64,000 nucleotides of DNA from Tetmemena sp. SeJ-2015. Its lineage: Eukaryota > Ciliophora > Spirotrichea > Sporadotrichida > Oxytrichidae. Below the pieces are notes generated by a model. The model saw only the letters and a list, made by a program, of their open reading frames with translations. It was not told the origin of the DNA and did not search any database. The stretch is taken from the NCBI GenBank assembly GCA_027382625.1, contig JAJKFJ010022642.1:1-64000 (forward strand), given 5' to 3'. The translations under genes and the position numbers were made by a program. How positions within the stretch are numbered: position 1 is the stretch's first letter; each line of letters begins with the position of its first letter. Of this stretch, positions 33,480-44,612 are shown piece after piece.

Positions 33480-33690
33480 TGGGAACTTAACTTATTTTAA
33501 TCAATAATTTATAAAAAAAAATTAATTTTTTTTAATAAATAAAAATTTTTTCTTAAAAAAATTTTTTTTTTTTTAAATTCTTTTCATGTTAAAAAATTAA
33601 ATACTTTAAACCTCTTTATTTTAACTAAAATTTTACTTAATTTTAGCTTTAATTTGTTTAAATTTTATATAATTAAGTCTACTTAAAATA
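33480..33690. other. Low-complexity A/T tract
   Basis: Alternating long T and A runs (for example around 33540-33575) lie between two minus-strand genes. No coding signal. Confidence 0.6.
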
Positions 33691-33699
33691 TTAAACTTG

Positions 33700-36636
33700 A
33701 GTCATGCTTATTTAAAAAGCAAAAACTAGATATAATATGCTTTGGTTCTTGACTCTTTCTATCTAGTGAAGTTCGTGCTGAAGATTTGTAAGACTCTGAT
33801 GTCTACTTTAAACGTTATCCTCATAGCTCTTCATACTTCGGTTATAATCTAACATAGAAAAACAAACTCATTAAAATATTTGACTAAGATCTGGTCTTCC
33901 TCTGCTTAGATTCTATTGGCTTAAATTTGTCGCTCAACCTACTCATATTACTACTGCTGCTGTTGATTATAAAACTATTAGTCAGCAGCTTCGTTTAAAA
34001 GGGATCTTTTCGATTTGCAATTATTCTCTGATTAAGTAACTTAAGATACTGGGGTGTAATCTGCACCTACCTTGCCACCTAAGTGAGGAGTGGGGTTGTT
34101 TTCATTTGCAGTGTGTTTCACGAGATCACAATTTATAATTTTCATATTATGAGACCCTTTAGAGACTTTTAACTCTATCTAGATTGAACTATTTATTCCT
34201 ACCCCTCTGAATAAATATCCCCCAAAGGTACATATTTTAAACAAATAATCTATGAATTTAATTTGAAGTAAGCTGTATAAAGCATGTCTTTTCCCCTTCT
34301 TTTCTTCTTTTTTCTCAAATTCTTTTATCATTAAAATGAGTATAGAGTTTACCTTCTTCTTTTTCTTTTTGCCTCCTTCAGCCATAGTGATTACCAGCCT
34401 CCCCAATTCAATTTCACCCTCCTCTTAACTAGCTCCACTTGCTTTTAGCTCTTTGTGCTTTAAGCTGCAGCCATTACAAGTGCTTCAGTTGCAGTCTAAC
34501 TTGCATTTAGGAGATTACACTTTCATTTACATGTATAAAATTTGAGAGGGCTCCTCATTAACATATCCTGTTTGCTACTTACAGATACTCATTGTAAGTT
34601 TCTTAGCCCATTGTATCTCCTTCAAAGTCATGCTGCTGCGCAATCAGTTGAATCTATTTCAGGTTCTGCTCGTAATCTCCCTCTGACTTGGGATTCTTAG
34701 CTCTTCAGTTCAAATTAGTAAAAAGAAACTGACTGTTGAAATTAGATAAGTTCTATGTTATGAGGAGGGGTGTGAAGGTGGATTGCGGTAGGGAGAGGAG
34801 TCTTGCAGCTGTTCATGCCTCATTTTAGCTTCAATTAATGGTCCCTTCCCGGGAGCTCTCATTTTGCATTCCATCTTTCCCCCAACATCCTCACATAAAT
34901 TAAATCTTATCTCAAAATAAGATAAATTTATCCTATTCTAGGCAGGGCTAAGACTTTAAATAAATGAGAAATATGAATATAATCTTTCGTCTCTAAGTTA
35001 AGAGAAGGTATTGTTCTCATAGTCCCCCATATGTGAATGCTAAAAATAATTTGTGATTGCTTATTATGACCCTTATTCACATTTAAGTCGGATCTTAAAA
35101 TAATAAGATTTCTTTTTCACACAATTTTAGATCCAAAGTTTCGGTCATACCTGGGTTAGCTCCACAATTAGTATTTAAATTTAAAATGTAATAAATATTG
35201 ATTGGGTCAAGATTGTGGATATTGTGATTGCTATGAGGCTTTCCATTATTAAACATCTCAGAGTTATTTTAGGAGTTGTCTTGTCTTATTGCAAGCAAGT
35301 TCTGATACTCTGAAATTGTCTTGTATGTCATGTTGCCCAAACTGTTCTCGTAGAGAAGCGGATCCTCATAGGAGCAGCTGAGGAGCTGTCATTTTTGTAC
35401 AAGGGATCAGTCATAAGGCTATCCACTGTGTAGGCCTGATGGCGAGCAAAGTCGTTTCTTTTGCTTGTGAAGGAACTTCACTCACACCAAGTTAAGCTCC
35501 ATGAGGATATAAATTTTATTTAAAAAAAAGAGGAGTGGAATTTTATGCATCCTCCTCAGTTACTACTCTTCTAGAGTTTTAGTGAGAAGCTTATTCTATC
35601 TCAATAGAGAAAGGAATCTTATCTTTCTCTAAGATTTTTATATTGCCTTAGTTAGTGGCTTTATAAAATATCAACAAATCTGGCACACAAATTTAAAGCT
35701 TGTCCATATCTATTGGAAGGGATTTTATCCTCTCCTCTGTAGGATTAATTCCCTATTTTCTAAAATCTATTACTGTGTTCTTAAGATTTAAACATAAAAA
35801 TTGTCATAAAAGATCCCAAGGGGACTGCTTAGAAAGATGGATTTTAATGAATTTAAGGAATTACAAAGCCTCGAGAGCGGTTACTTTCCGAGACACCCAT
35901 TCGTTCAGGTGATATTGATGTGTCATTTTTATCTATCATATGCTTAAAAGTACTTTCCTTTCTCTAGCTATGTCTATTAACATCGTCTTCAATTAGAAAG
36001 AAAAATTAACATAATCATGGTTGCCCTAACTTAATCTGTGCTATCAATTTTAAACCTTTTTCTTTAAAAATTTTGATTTCTTAATTTCCCTTTTTAAAGC
36101 AGAATATTTATCAGGGTTTATGAGCTCCCGAATCCAATTGCTACTACGATCTTTGATTTATGAAAGCTGGAATCTGCGGAGAAGTATTGAACTCTCTTAT
36201 ATCCTCTTGATGAGCTCTTTCTGTAAGTTGGCCGCCCCTTAACGATAGGTGTTGGAATGACTCTCCCTGTGCGACCCATATTTTTAGATTGGTATTCATA
36301 TCTCCCAGGGAGTAAAAGTGGCCCCCCATCTTTGGGGTTTCTTAGTCTGTGATGCTGACAGTCACTAGCGGGTCCTTCATTTGTATATGATTATGCAACT
36401 GCTGTGAGTTGCGCATGCTGTGCTCTCTTGATCTATTGTGGATAGATGATGAAATCATAATTTTGAGTAATTATGTGAGATGATTTTGATTCCTCATCAA
36501 TAGCCTCGTCAATCCTCTCATGACTTTAGTAGTAATTACCTTTGTACATCTCTTGTAAATTTTAAGACTTCCCTCCTGAGGGAGTTTCTTGCTTTATAAA
36601 ATAAATATGCACAACTTATAAGCTCTTCTTGTTCAT
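33700..36636 (-). CDS. Long polar Gln/Ser-rich protein, unknown
   Basis: Probable start MNKKSLQ at 36634-36636. The first 200 codons form one open frame (KQETPSGGKSQNLQEMYKG; HERIDEAIDEESKSSH; GRYEYQSKNMGRTGRVIP; GYKRVQYFSADSSFHKSK). Further blocks: SNRSRGFVIPQIHQNPSF (about 35880), EDKIPSNRYGQAL, RNDFARHQAYTVDSLMTDPL (about 35450-35390), YENSLGNMTYKTISEYQNLL, IAQQHDFEGDTMGQETYNEY (about 34640), MAEGGKKKKKK (about 34380), then HLGGKVGADYTPVSQVTQ and a Gln-rich coiled coil (QQQQQQYEQVERQIQANR, about 33960). Blocks change frame at short insertions, including an 11 bp one at 35370-35380. The end near 33700 is approximate. No known domain; overall low complexity with conserved-looking Gly/Pro/Tyr motifs. 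Confidence 0.5.
35370..35380. other. Very short IES, pointer AGGAGC (11 bp)
   Basis: AGGAGC at 35370-35375 and 35381-35386 (plus strand). Removing 11 bp joins LYKNDSS to YEDPLLYENS on the minus strand. Could also be a tandem micro-duplication. Confidence 0.55.
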
Positions 36637-37599
36637 TATAAAATGTATTCCCTTCATTTAATAAGTAAACCGATTTTATGATCCTTAATTATATAGATTA
36701 AAAATGGAAGCTGTTGACAAAGGGAGAGTTAAATAAAAAATAATAAATAAAATTTGGGGCTTTTAAGAAAAGGGAACCTAAGTCAAAATTAAAAGGTAAA
36801 TTATATTTATATTTAATAATTTCTATTTATTTCAATGTTGCAGACTTCTTTTAATTATTATTCGAAATTATTATTTCAAATTCAACTCAATTGTCAGAGA
36901 GTAATTCAAATAATTTCGCATGTAATAATCTTAGGATTATAAAATTTACATGCAAAATCTTAGGCTTATATTTAATTTTTTATACTTAATCTTAAAAATA
37001 ATTATTATTATCTTTAAATTAAATAAAACTTAAATTTAGAATTCCTTATTATAAAAAGTAAAAGCAATTAAGAGTTAAATTTTCTTTTCCCTTTCTGAGG
37101 AATAATTATCAGTTAAATTAAATTTCATGCTTTATTAAATTTTGGGATTCATGAGTAACTATAAAACTATATAATTTAAATTCGCCGGCCTAAAAATTTA
37201 AATCAGTTTTTAATTAATTTTTAATTTTAAATCCAGCCCAAATTTTCCCAAATTTCCTTTTAATTTAGTTTATTAAAAAAATAAACTATTTTAAAATTTT
37301 TGAAAAAAGTTAAAAAATTTTATTTTAATAAATTTTTGTTTCAAGTTAAGGAATATTCTTAAATCTTCTAAAAATTTAAATGAAAAATAACTTTTAATTT
37401 AAAATTAAAATTAATAAATGTTACTTATTAAGTTTTTGAGGGTGGTTCCTTTTAAAATTTTAATTTATTAAAAATTAAATTAAAAATAAGAATCAAATTA
37501 TACTCCTGAGACTTCAATAATTCTTTAATAATATACAGATATGTTAAAATTGGAAACCATAAAAAATGAAGGGATTATAGCAAAGGCAGAGTAAAGAAT
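36637..37599. other. AT-rich intergenic region
   Basis: Very AT-rich, with many short direct and inverted A/T repeats and no readable gene on either strand. Confidence 0.5.
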
Positions 37600-38990
37600 T
37601 CATGTTAGTGATGTGGAGGAGGAGGCTTGAGATCCATCTTAATCTAGCTCATGGGCTTTGCTTAATCTGCCAAAGCTGTCTGGCTTGGTGTCTAACTCAA
37701 ATTCAATGGTGGTATTGGAGACTTTATATAATTTAAAATTCTCTTAACTCCTAAAAGATTTGACTGCATGAAGTTTTAGAGTGCTTGAGAGTTAGTAGAT
37801 TCTGCTCTGAACACATCAACCCCTTCACTGACATTACTCTTATTGAGCAACTAGGTATCCCTTCTTGCTTTAATAGAGAATGATGATTCAATTTGATAAG
37901 TGCATAATTGTAGCTTTGACTGGAAATAGACTGGACTGAGAGGGACTTATGCTGGACTTGCGATTCTTCATTCTGTTGATGACTTCTGCATTCTTTTGTA
38001 GTTTGCCAATCTGGTCTCTAGTAACGATTGAACCATCAAACTTGCAAGCGAACTGCCTCCTGTCCTTATTCGCATTTTTCAAACATATCTTGCACAATTC
38101 ATAATGTATCCTCTAAATAAAGATAAAGACTTAAGTTTTTAATTAACAAATTTATTTACAAAATAGAGAAGAGGTTTTATTTTTTTAAAGCTCCCATAAG
38201 TTTATTTAATTTTTTTTAAAAAATTTTTTAAAAAGTAAATTTATAAAGTATAATTAGCCCTAAAAAATTTTAAAAAATTTAAAAGTGTAGATATTTAATA
38301 AAAGAAGCTTTTTAAATAGTTGAGCTTCATCTCTCACACTTAAGAAGCAAATGAAAATTAAATAAGGGTTATTCTTGAAGTTAAAGAATAAATTTCAAGA
38401 ATTTTGGGAATTATTTGTTTGAATTTCAATTTGCAATCAGCAAATATCTAGTATTTTTGTGGTACTAATTTTATAGATGAGTGGTTACTTCTTTATAACA
38501 TTTCATATATTGGCTATTTGACGAAGCTAGATCATAAATTTGGTACTTACCAGTATGGCCACAGTTAAGGATGTAAGGAGTATAATTATAAGATTGATTT
38601 CTCTTAAGTAATTATTATATGGAGTATTATTCTTGAGATCGTAGGGTTCTCCACAGTTAGTGCAATTCATTTGACTTGAGCCTGAGCTCTGCTTACTCAG
38701 AGACAGGGCGGGCACGATAGGCTTTGAAGGAGTAATATTTCCCAGCTAGCTTCGACCTAACAAACCACTTCAAAATAGTTATTAGAGCTTACTATATGTG
38801 TTAGTTTAGACTTACGATTCCATTATCAGGGAATAAATTCTTATAATCGATTGCTTTATTCTTCTCTCCAAATTAATTTTCCAAACTTCCCAGTCTCTAA
38901 TTATCCGAAGCAGATACTTTCTCCTAAAGAAGCTAAGAAATATTGAATTTGTAAAATATTCAATGAGCTTAAATAAACTGCAGATAAAAA
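37600..38990 (-). CDS. RING-type zinc-finger protein
   Basis: UGA at 37600-37602. Joining MDSs gives a RING finger: MNCTNCGEPYDLKNNTP, YILNCGH, YELCKICLKNANKD, then RRQFACKFDGS. The spacing is C-x2-C, C-x-H, C-x2-C and a last pair C-x2-D, as in several ciliate RING proteins. RINGs of this kind are normally ubiquitin E3 ligases. After it come KLQKNAEVINRMKNRKSS, a Ser/Asn-rich part (SNVSEGVDVFRAESTNSQ) and KVSNTTIEFELDTKPDSFG. N-terminal blocks (EKVSASDNQRLGSLENQ, KNLFPDNGI, SKPIVPALSLSKQSSGSSQ) are disordered. The 5' end is uncertain (first Met maybe near 38985). The IES between the RING halves (about 38110-38560) has a CAT pointer. Next gene upstream is the PH-domain gene, same strand. Confidence 0.7.
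38577..38630. other. IES inside RING finger, pointer GGAGTAT (54 bp)
   Basis: GGAGTAT at 38577-38583 and 38631-38637 (plus strand). Excision joins DLKNNTP to YILNCGH in frame, bringing the first Cys pair next to the Cys-Gly-His. Confidence 0.9.
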
Positions 38991-39048
38991 TTCATCTTGT
39001 CTCGAAAAATAAGTTCCTTCTATTAAAATCAGAATTAAATTATGCAAC

Positions 39049-40492
39049 TCATTCTGGGATGACCATGGCAGAGAGCTTCTCAACCCACTGATCTGTTATC
39101 TCTGAAGTCTTAGTGGAGAAAAGCATGCGCTTTATTTGTGAAGTACCACTCCTCCTCACGGTTGGACCAGGAGCCCTGAGTATTTACAGACTGCATGACC
39201 TTGTCTTGCAAGTTAGAGTATCTGACTCCCTCCTCCAAGTTCATGTATCTCTGCTTCATCTCGGGAGCTGTGAAGGGATGAGATATTCAATATCATCATA
39301 CATAAAAGTTAAGGAATTTTAAAGAGAGTTTGGTCCTGCTTCTCTGACCTTGCCGGGGCTGCCATGCTTAAGAGTTTTTCTGCCTGGGGATGAAGATCTA
39401 AAGTCAGCCATGAAACTAGCTCCTGAAGAGGATTAGAAGTTGCGAGCTCCAGCAGGTGAACCTTAGATATTAGAGCCAAATTGTCTAGACTCATTATGGT
39501 TGTGTCCATGGTTATGGTTGTGATCGTGAGCGCAAGTAACTCTTGCCTCATATTCAGGTCTCAAGTATATGTCAATGAAGTCGTCCTTGAGATAGATCTC
39601 AAACTGATTGGGGTTAAAAGAAGAAGCCTTCTCCTGTTCTCTCTTGTTAAAGAATAGCTCGAAGTTCACTCTCTCCACTTTTTTAATGGCGAGAATGGGA
39701 ATGGCAGTCAAAGGCTTATTGCAACAAGTGATTGCATTGCATCTGCCCTTGAATACTCTCAATGCCTTCTCAGTGACTTGGATCCATCTGTTCAAGTAAC
39801 TTGGGTTTAAACCTGCCTTGTACTTTACCAATTCTCGTATTTATAAAAAGCTATTTTCTTCCATTATGCCTTTACCTTTAAACAGCTTATATTTAAGATA
39901 TTCTCCTTGAAAAAGGACTTCGTCATTGGGGTCATTCAAATCGATGGACTCATATTGTGGTGGGAGCTTAATTTCCTCCTTGAAACGAGGTCTTCCATTA
40001 TTTCCAAAATCACTATCCAACTCAATATCGAAATCCTCTTTGATGTATCTCGTGCTGCAGAGTCCGCCAACCTTATTTGCTGGTCTGTAGTTGGGATTTC
40101 CATATTCGTCACTGCCTCCATTCTTTATGGAAGCCTTAGAAGTTGATTAGCTGCTCATCTCACACATCTCTCTCAAGAAACCCTCGTCAAACTCTATATC
40201 ATCATTAATAAATACTCAGAAGCAAGAACACGAAAAATTTCAGGTCTAATCTTATCCTAGACTTACCAGCCTCAGCTGCTGCATCTCCATTGCCATTTTG
40301 CGCTTGGGATCTTCTTCCATCTTTCTTTAGATAGGTGGCTAAATCACTCTCTGAAAGGAACATATTCTAGTCTCCTTGACTTCTGTCTTGCTAAGAGATC
40401 TCATAGTTGTTCTTCTCAGGTTGAAGAGTAGGTCTGTGATGCTCTATTTATACTTTATAAGAGGTCTCAAAATTTACTCTTAAGATAGGCAT
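39049..40492 (-). CDS. PH-domain protein with His-rich insertion
   Basis: Start MPILRVNFETSYKVQIEHHRP (ATG 40490-40492), stop UGA 39049-39051. N-terminal ~120 residues are polar (NMFLSESDLATYLKKDG). Then DEVLFQGEYLKYKLFKG and KYKAGLNPSYLNRWIQVTEK, ALRVFKGRC.., PILAIKKVERVNFELF give the first strands of a pleckstrin-homology domain. The closing helix lies far downstream, in KALFSTKTSEITDQWVEKLSAMV, with the conserved Trp. Between them are about 110 residues including CAHDHNHNHGHNHNES, a His/Asn metal-binding-like run (about 39488-39536). PH domains bind phosphoinositides or proteins at membranes. A 4-bp excision (repeat GC at 39121-39130) is needed to join KA to LFSTK, and a GT..AG intron or IES follows AAAEA near 40265. 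Confidence 0.75.
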
Positions 40493-40770
40493 TATAAAAT
40501 AAAGTGAGTGGAATTTGGGTTTCTATAATAAGCATCCAACTCCATGTCGTTTTAGGTGGCACAGCAATTTCCCATTATGCAAGATATTATATTACTACTA
40601 TAGTCACTGCTCAGAGCTAACTAAAGCGCTTTATTACAAATATATTAAACTTTCAAGTCACTCATTCGCCCTCCTATCCACTTTTTGAAGATTATTGATT
40701 TCATCATTTCGATATTAAATAGCATTAATTAAATTTCACCTCTCTCTGCGCTCTCATCCGTGTCCTTCTC

Positions 40771-41982
40771 TCACTTTTTTCCTCCCTTTTTGCCGCCTTT
40801 GGTATTTGGCTTCTTGCCTACTCTGGGGAATGGCTTGTCCTTATCAGCACCCTTAATGTGTGCGTCTGCCTTGGATCTGTGTTGCACTTCATCAGCTCTC
40901 TGCATCCAGTTAAGAATCTTGAGACTTCTGTCCTTCTCAGCCTTGGGGTTCTTTTCAAGCTCAACCATATGTGCATTACTCTTCTTCTTTAAGATTTTCT
41001 GGGAGGTGGGTGCATCAGGCTCCTTGAAATTCTTGCTTGTGCTCACCTTCTTGTCAAACTTGCCCATAGAAGCGGTACTCAGCTGTGCTAGCTTGAAACT
41101 CTTCTCAAGGGACTTTCTTTCTCTCTTCTTTACAGCCTGTCTATCTCCATTGCTGCCTTATTCAGCTGCGCCTTTTCCTTCCTACTAGGGGAGCACTTGA
41201 GTGCTGCGACCATCATTCTTGTCCTTGCTCATGTGCTTTTGAGCATAAACCTCATTCTTCAGTCTCTATTAGAAAAGTTCATTGCATCAACATTATCAAT
41301 ATCATTATAATGATCTCTTGAGGCTCTCTTTCTCCTAAACGAGCTTTTTCTCTTGCTTGAGCTTAGTGAATGGGTTGACTCCTTCTTCTCCAGGCTTTTC
41401 GACCATGAGCCAGTTGTGCTTGTCTTCCACTGCTTTCTTACTGTTGTGACCCCACCTAGGTACCCAGTCATTACTAATAGGGTCAAACACCATGCGGGAA
41501 CGCTTTTGTCTGGCGGACATACCTCTCTCAAGTCTAAACTTTTCCCACTTAGTCAAGGGCTTCTCCTTGGGAATGGGTTTCTCTCTTGGGCATACGATGC
41601 GAGGAGGAGGTAGAGACACCATGAACATAGGTTTAGTGTACTCCAATATCTCTCCATCATCTCCTTGTGCTGCAACTTGCTCTCTCTTTAGATCGAATAC
41701 AAAAATTGAGATCATTTCAATCATCGCACTTTAAACTCAATTTTAGAAGAATAGTTCCTTATAAAGAGTGCAGAGATTTGCTTTAGTAGTTTCTAGAATT
41801 TGCTTCTCGTTCTTCTCTGCAAAACTAGAACAGTCTTCGAGCATCAGAGCACCAATATCGCAATACTTGTTCAGGCCCACCATCTTGCCTTATTCTAAGT
41901 TAGGGTATTGAGTAGCTCCTCCGTTGAGCTTGACTTCTGATCCATTGACTGGAGTGGCTGCAGTTGCTTGTCCGTCTGTCAT
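40771..41982 (-). CDS. RRS1: Ribosome biogenesis regulatory protein RRS1
   Basis: Start MTDGQATAATPVNGSEVKLN (ATG 41980-41982), stop UGA 40771-40773. The core is unmistakable: GLNKYCDIGALMLEDCSSF, then KPMFMVSLPPPRIVCPREKP, LTKWEKFRLERGMSARQKRS, RMVFDPISNDWVPRWGHNSK and EEGVNPFTKLKQEKKLV. The basic C-terminus (KGGKKGGKK) is typical. RRS1 works in the nucleolus with RPF2 to bring the 5S RNP into the pre-60S particle. Length after excision is about 365 codons, in the usual range. Two IESs are listed below. Neighbours on the same strand (PH domain, ABHD) are unrelated. Confidence 0.95.
41263..41313. other. IES in RRS1, pointer TCTCT (51 bp)
   Basis: TCTCT at 41263-41267 and 41314-41318 (AGAGA in gene sense). 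Excision joins KESLKR to LKNEVYAQKHMSKD in frame. Confidence 0.9.
41695..41748. other. IES in RRS1, pointer GAATA (54 bp)
   Basis: GAATA at 41695-41699 and 41749-41753 (TATTC in gene sense). Excision joins CTLYKELF to DLKREQVAAQGDD. Confidence 0.92.
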
Positions 41983-42393
41983 TATTAATCTCTAATTTAT
42001 TATTTGTCTCTTATTCATAAGCAATAACTATACGACAAATTCAGGAATAGTACGGCTGAGCATTTATTGTTGAACAATTAATTATTAATGGTTATTAGTT
42101 AAGTAATAATAAGCATCTTGATAAGTAGGTGGTGGTGACTTAAAGAGTTAGTTATTTGCTATCTCGCTGTTTCTTAATCAAAGACAAGCTATAATGATTA
42201 AGAGGTGCTTATTAAATTAGAGACCAGTTTACTGAAACTTTAACTCCTTAAGAGTGGATGATATCGGCTCAATGATTCTATATCAACTTGAGCTATCCAC
42301 AAGATATATTGCAAGTTTATAATCAAAATGGAAAAGATATATCTGATTAAGGTTTAAATCTGCCTCTTCAAAAGAGGATTAAGCAATTCTTGA
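41983..42393. other. Intergenic region
   Basis: AT-rich, upstream of RRS1 and downstream of the hydrolase gene. No RNA gene or regulatory motif identified. Confidence 0.45.
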
Positions 42394-43928
42394 TCACTGG
42401 ACTCTTATAGGAGAGAGTGGAGAGGGAGAAGACCTGCCTCTGGTTGAAATTGGAGAAGAGAGGCGGGGCTTTCTAGATCTGAGCTCAAGGAATTCCAAAA
42501 ACTCAACTAGTGGCTGTGGGAACCACTGCACAGGCTTTAGCCCTCCAGTGAAGCTGCCACAGTGACCTCCTCTCTGTGTGAATCCAGCGAGAATATTCTC
42601 GTTCTTTGTGAACTCCTTGAAGGGGTACAAATCTGGGCGAATGCATGGGTCATCATGGCATTGCATGAAGAAAGTAGGAATTCTAATTAGGTTGATGTGA
42701 CCCTTAACTTCTGCATCGTCGTAGTACTCTTCCATACTCTTATAGTGTGAGAAAGAAGGGATCATCACTCGTTCATCAATGTCCATGAGGGAGTATTTAT
42801 TAGCCATGACTCTTGACTGATAAATAAGATGGGGACATTATAACTGGAAATGGCTTTAAGAATGTGTTTATATAGCAAATTCTTCAGGAGTCATCATTTT
42901 CTAGAAGTCATCGAACTTAGCCTTTAGGATTAGATGGAAGTTAAAGCCCATCATGAAATCGTAGAATTTGAAAAAGTTCTTGCGGAAGAAGCCAACGTTA
43001 TCTCTAAGATTGAAGGGCATTACATAGATAGTGGCTCCAGAGAGTGGGGTGTCGCTTCCTGCTTTAGTTAAATATTTTGCAAGCATACTTCCTCCCAAGC
43101 TGACTGAGTGCGCAAACATACAATCTGAGTAAGAATATAGGAGTAACATGTTCCTGACTTTGATTCCTGACTCATCAGTTGCGTACTTCTCGTAGATGTA
43201 CTCGATGGGTTCTTGAATATCTTCCCATGTGTTCAGCCAGTAAAGCTTGGGTGACGTCATGGGCACTCCAGCCGCTCCTCTGAAGTTTACGACCACACAC
43301 TTGTAGCCTTAGCCGCTACCGTCTGCTCTCTTGTAGGCACCCATGGCTTCTTTAATCATTGAAAGAATATAGAGGTTGTCGTTGCCCCCAGCCAAGCCAG
43401 AAAAAAGACATAAGATAGGGCGTCTCTGACCTTTCTGAGGAATACCGCCTTCGTGATCGATAACCCAGTCTAGTGCAATTGTACCACCGTCGCTCAAAGT
43501 AAAAAGCTCCCTAAATAATTACTGCACACTTACTATCTAAGGTTATTTTAACTCTCTTTCAAACTTAACAGTCTTGTTGAACATCTTTGTGAATATCTCT
43601 GCCCAGCAGTAGATGAAGGATTACATGTTGCCTCCCAGCGCTAAGAAGTAAGGAGTATAGACAAGGTTCTTGAGGTTTGAAGTGGCGAGGAAGTCTCTCA
43701 TGATTGAGGACTTCTTGTGATAGTAGAGCTCTAGCTTCTCTCGCTAGTAGAGGGTTATTATTCTGAAGGTTATCAGAGTTGCTATCACTACCAAAAAGTG
43801 ATATACTGTTTAAGAGATAAATTAATGTATGTATGATGGTGAATCTGTAAATGATGAATTTAAACCATAGTGATAGAATAGTCGTCGAAGGTCTTTTCAT
43901 CGATGAGGTCCTTGAAAGAACCCAGCAT
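42394..43928 (-). CDS. ABHD1/3-type alpha/beta hydrolase
   Basis: Start MLGSFKDLIDEKTFDDYS (ATG 43926-43928), stop UGA 42394-42396. Blocks in order: KNLVYTPYFLALGGNMQSF; LSDGGTIALDWVIDHEGG; PILCLFSGLAGGNDNLYI (lid and oxyanion region); GYKCVVVNFRGAAGVPM; HSVSLGGSMLAKYL (nucleophile Ser; first Gly of GxSxG replaced by Ser); FFMQCHDDPCIRPDLYP (acid Asp); GGHCGSFTGGLKP (His). This order and the NFRG and DDP motifs fit the ABHD1/2/3, yeast YMR210w and plant EMB8 family of membrane-associated lipid hydrolases. Four excisions are needed; three are clear (two listed, and a GAG-pointer one joining KFEREL to FTLSDGG near 43500). The N-terminal join near 43790-43850 is unresolved. C-terminal tail is Ser/Pro/Arg-rich. 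Confidence 0.9.
42801..42872. other. IES in ABHD gene, pointer TAGC (72 bp)
   Basis: TAGC at 42801-42804 and 42873-42876. Joins TPEEFA to NKYSLMDIDERVM (minus strand). The frame is open without excision, so the call rests on homology. Confidence 0.7.
43115..43144. other. IES in ABHD gene, pointer AACAT (30 bp)
   Basis: AACAT at 43115-43119 and 43145-43149. Joins GIKVRNM to FAHSVSLGGSM, directly before the nucleophile elbow. Confidence 0.88.
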
Positions 43929-44612
43929 GTTCTAGAGGTGAGTACTCAGCATCTGTCAGAGTCTGAACTAACTGATTGTAAGAGACTAATGATTTTTAAA
44001 CTAAGAAGTGATATGTGTGAAGGAAATTTCTAGAGGAGAAGTTGCTCTCTTTGTTTTTCAAATAGAAATTTATTATAAAGTGCTCAAATATAAACTATTA
44101 TTGCACAGTTCTAATGATGTGGAAAATTAATTTTTCATAGAGAGAATGATCTTCAATAAAACTGAATTTAATAGTTCTTAATAAATTATCAAGAGTTGAT
44201 ATCAAGAAATTAAGAAGCCATGCGAATCAGAAATAATATAATTGGAATTAAATTAATTAATCAAAAACTTAACTCTCAATCATGAACATAAAATTATAAT
44301 CGATCTCATTTGATTGATTTGTATTGTATTTGCGAAAATGATTGGTAGGTAAGTAGCTCTTATGCAAGAACTGGTCAATTAAAGTACTGAAAGTAGTGAC
44401 GTTGCACTTTCTAACTCCAGTTTCCAGAAACTATTAATTTAGTTACTTAACTCCGCTAGACTACATTTCTATTTAAATTGAATCTCTAACTAGATTTATA
44501 TTCACTCACCTTAATTATATTTTTTTAAACTAAAAAAAGATAATAACTATTAAAAAATTTACTTTCATTTTGAGGTTATAGAAAGTATAAAATTTGTAGC
44601 AAAAGAAGAATA
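43929..44612. other. Divergent intergenic region
   Basis: Lies between divergent ABHD (minus) and propeller (plus) gene starts; AT-rich, likely holding both promoters, but no motif can be named. Confidence 0.45.

Noticed and set aside
33480..33690. A/T tract as a possible origin or scaffold element
   Set aside because: Only low-complexity sequence is visible, with nothing to distinguish it from other AT-rich non-coding DNA here.
39844..39880. GGTAAAG direct repeat in the PH-domain gene as an IES
   Set aside because: Removing it breaks the reading frame, which is open and homologous without excision.
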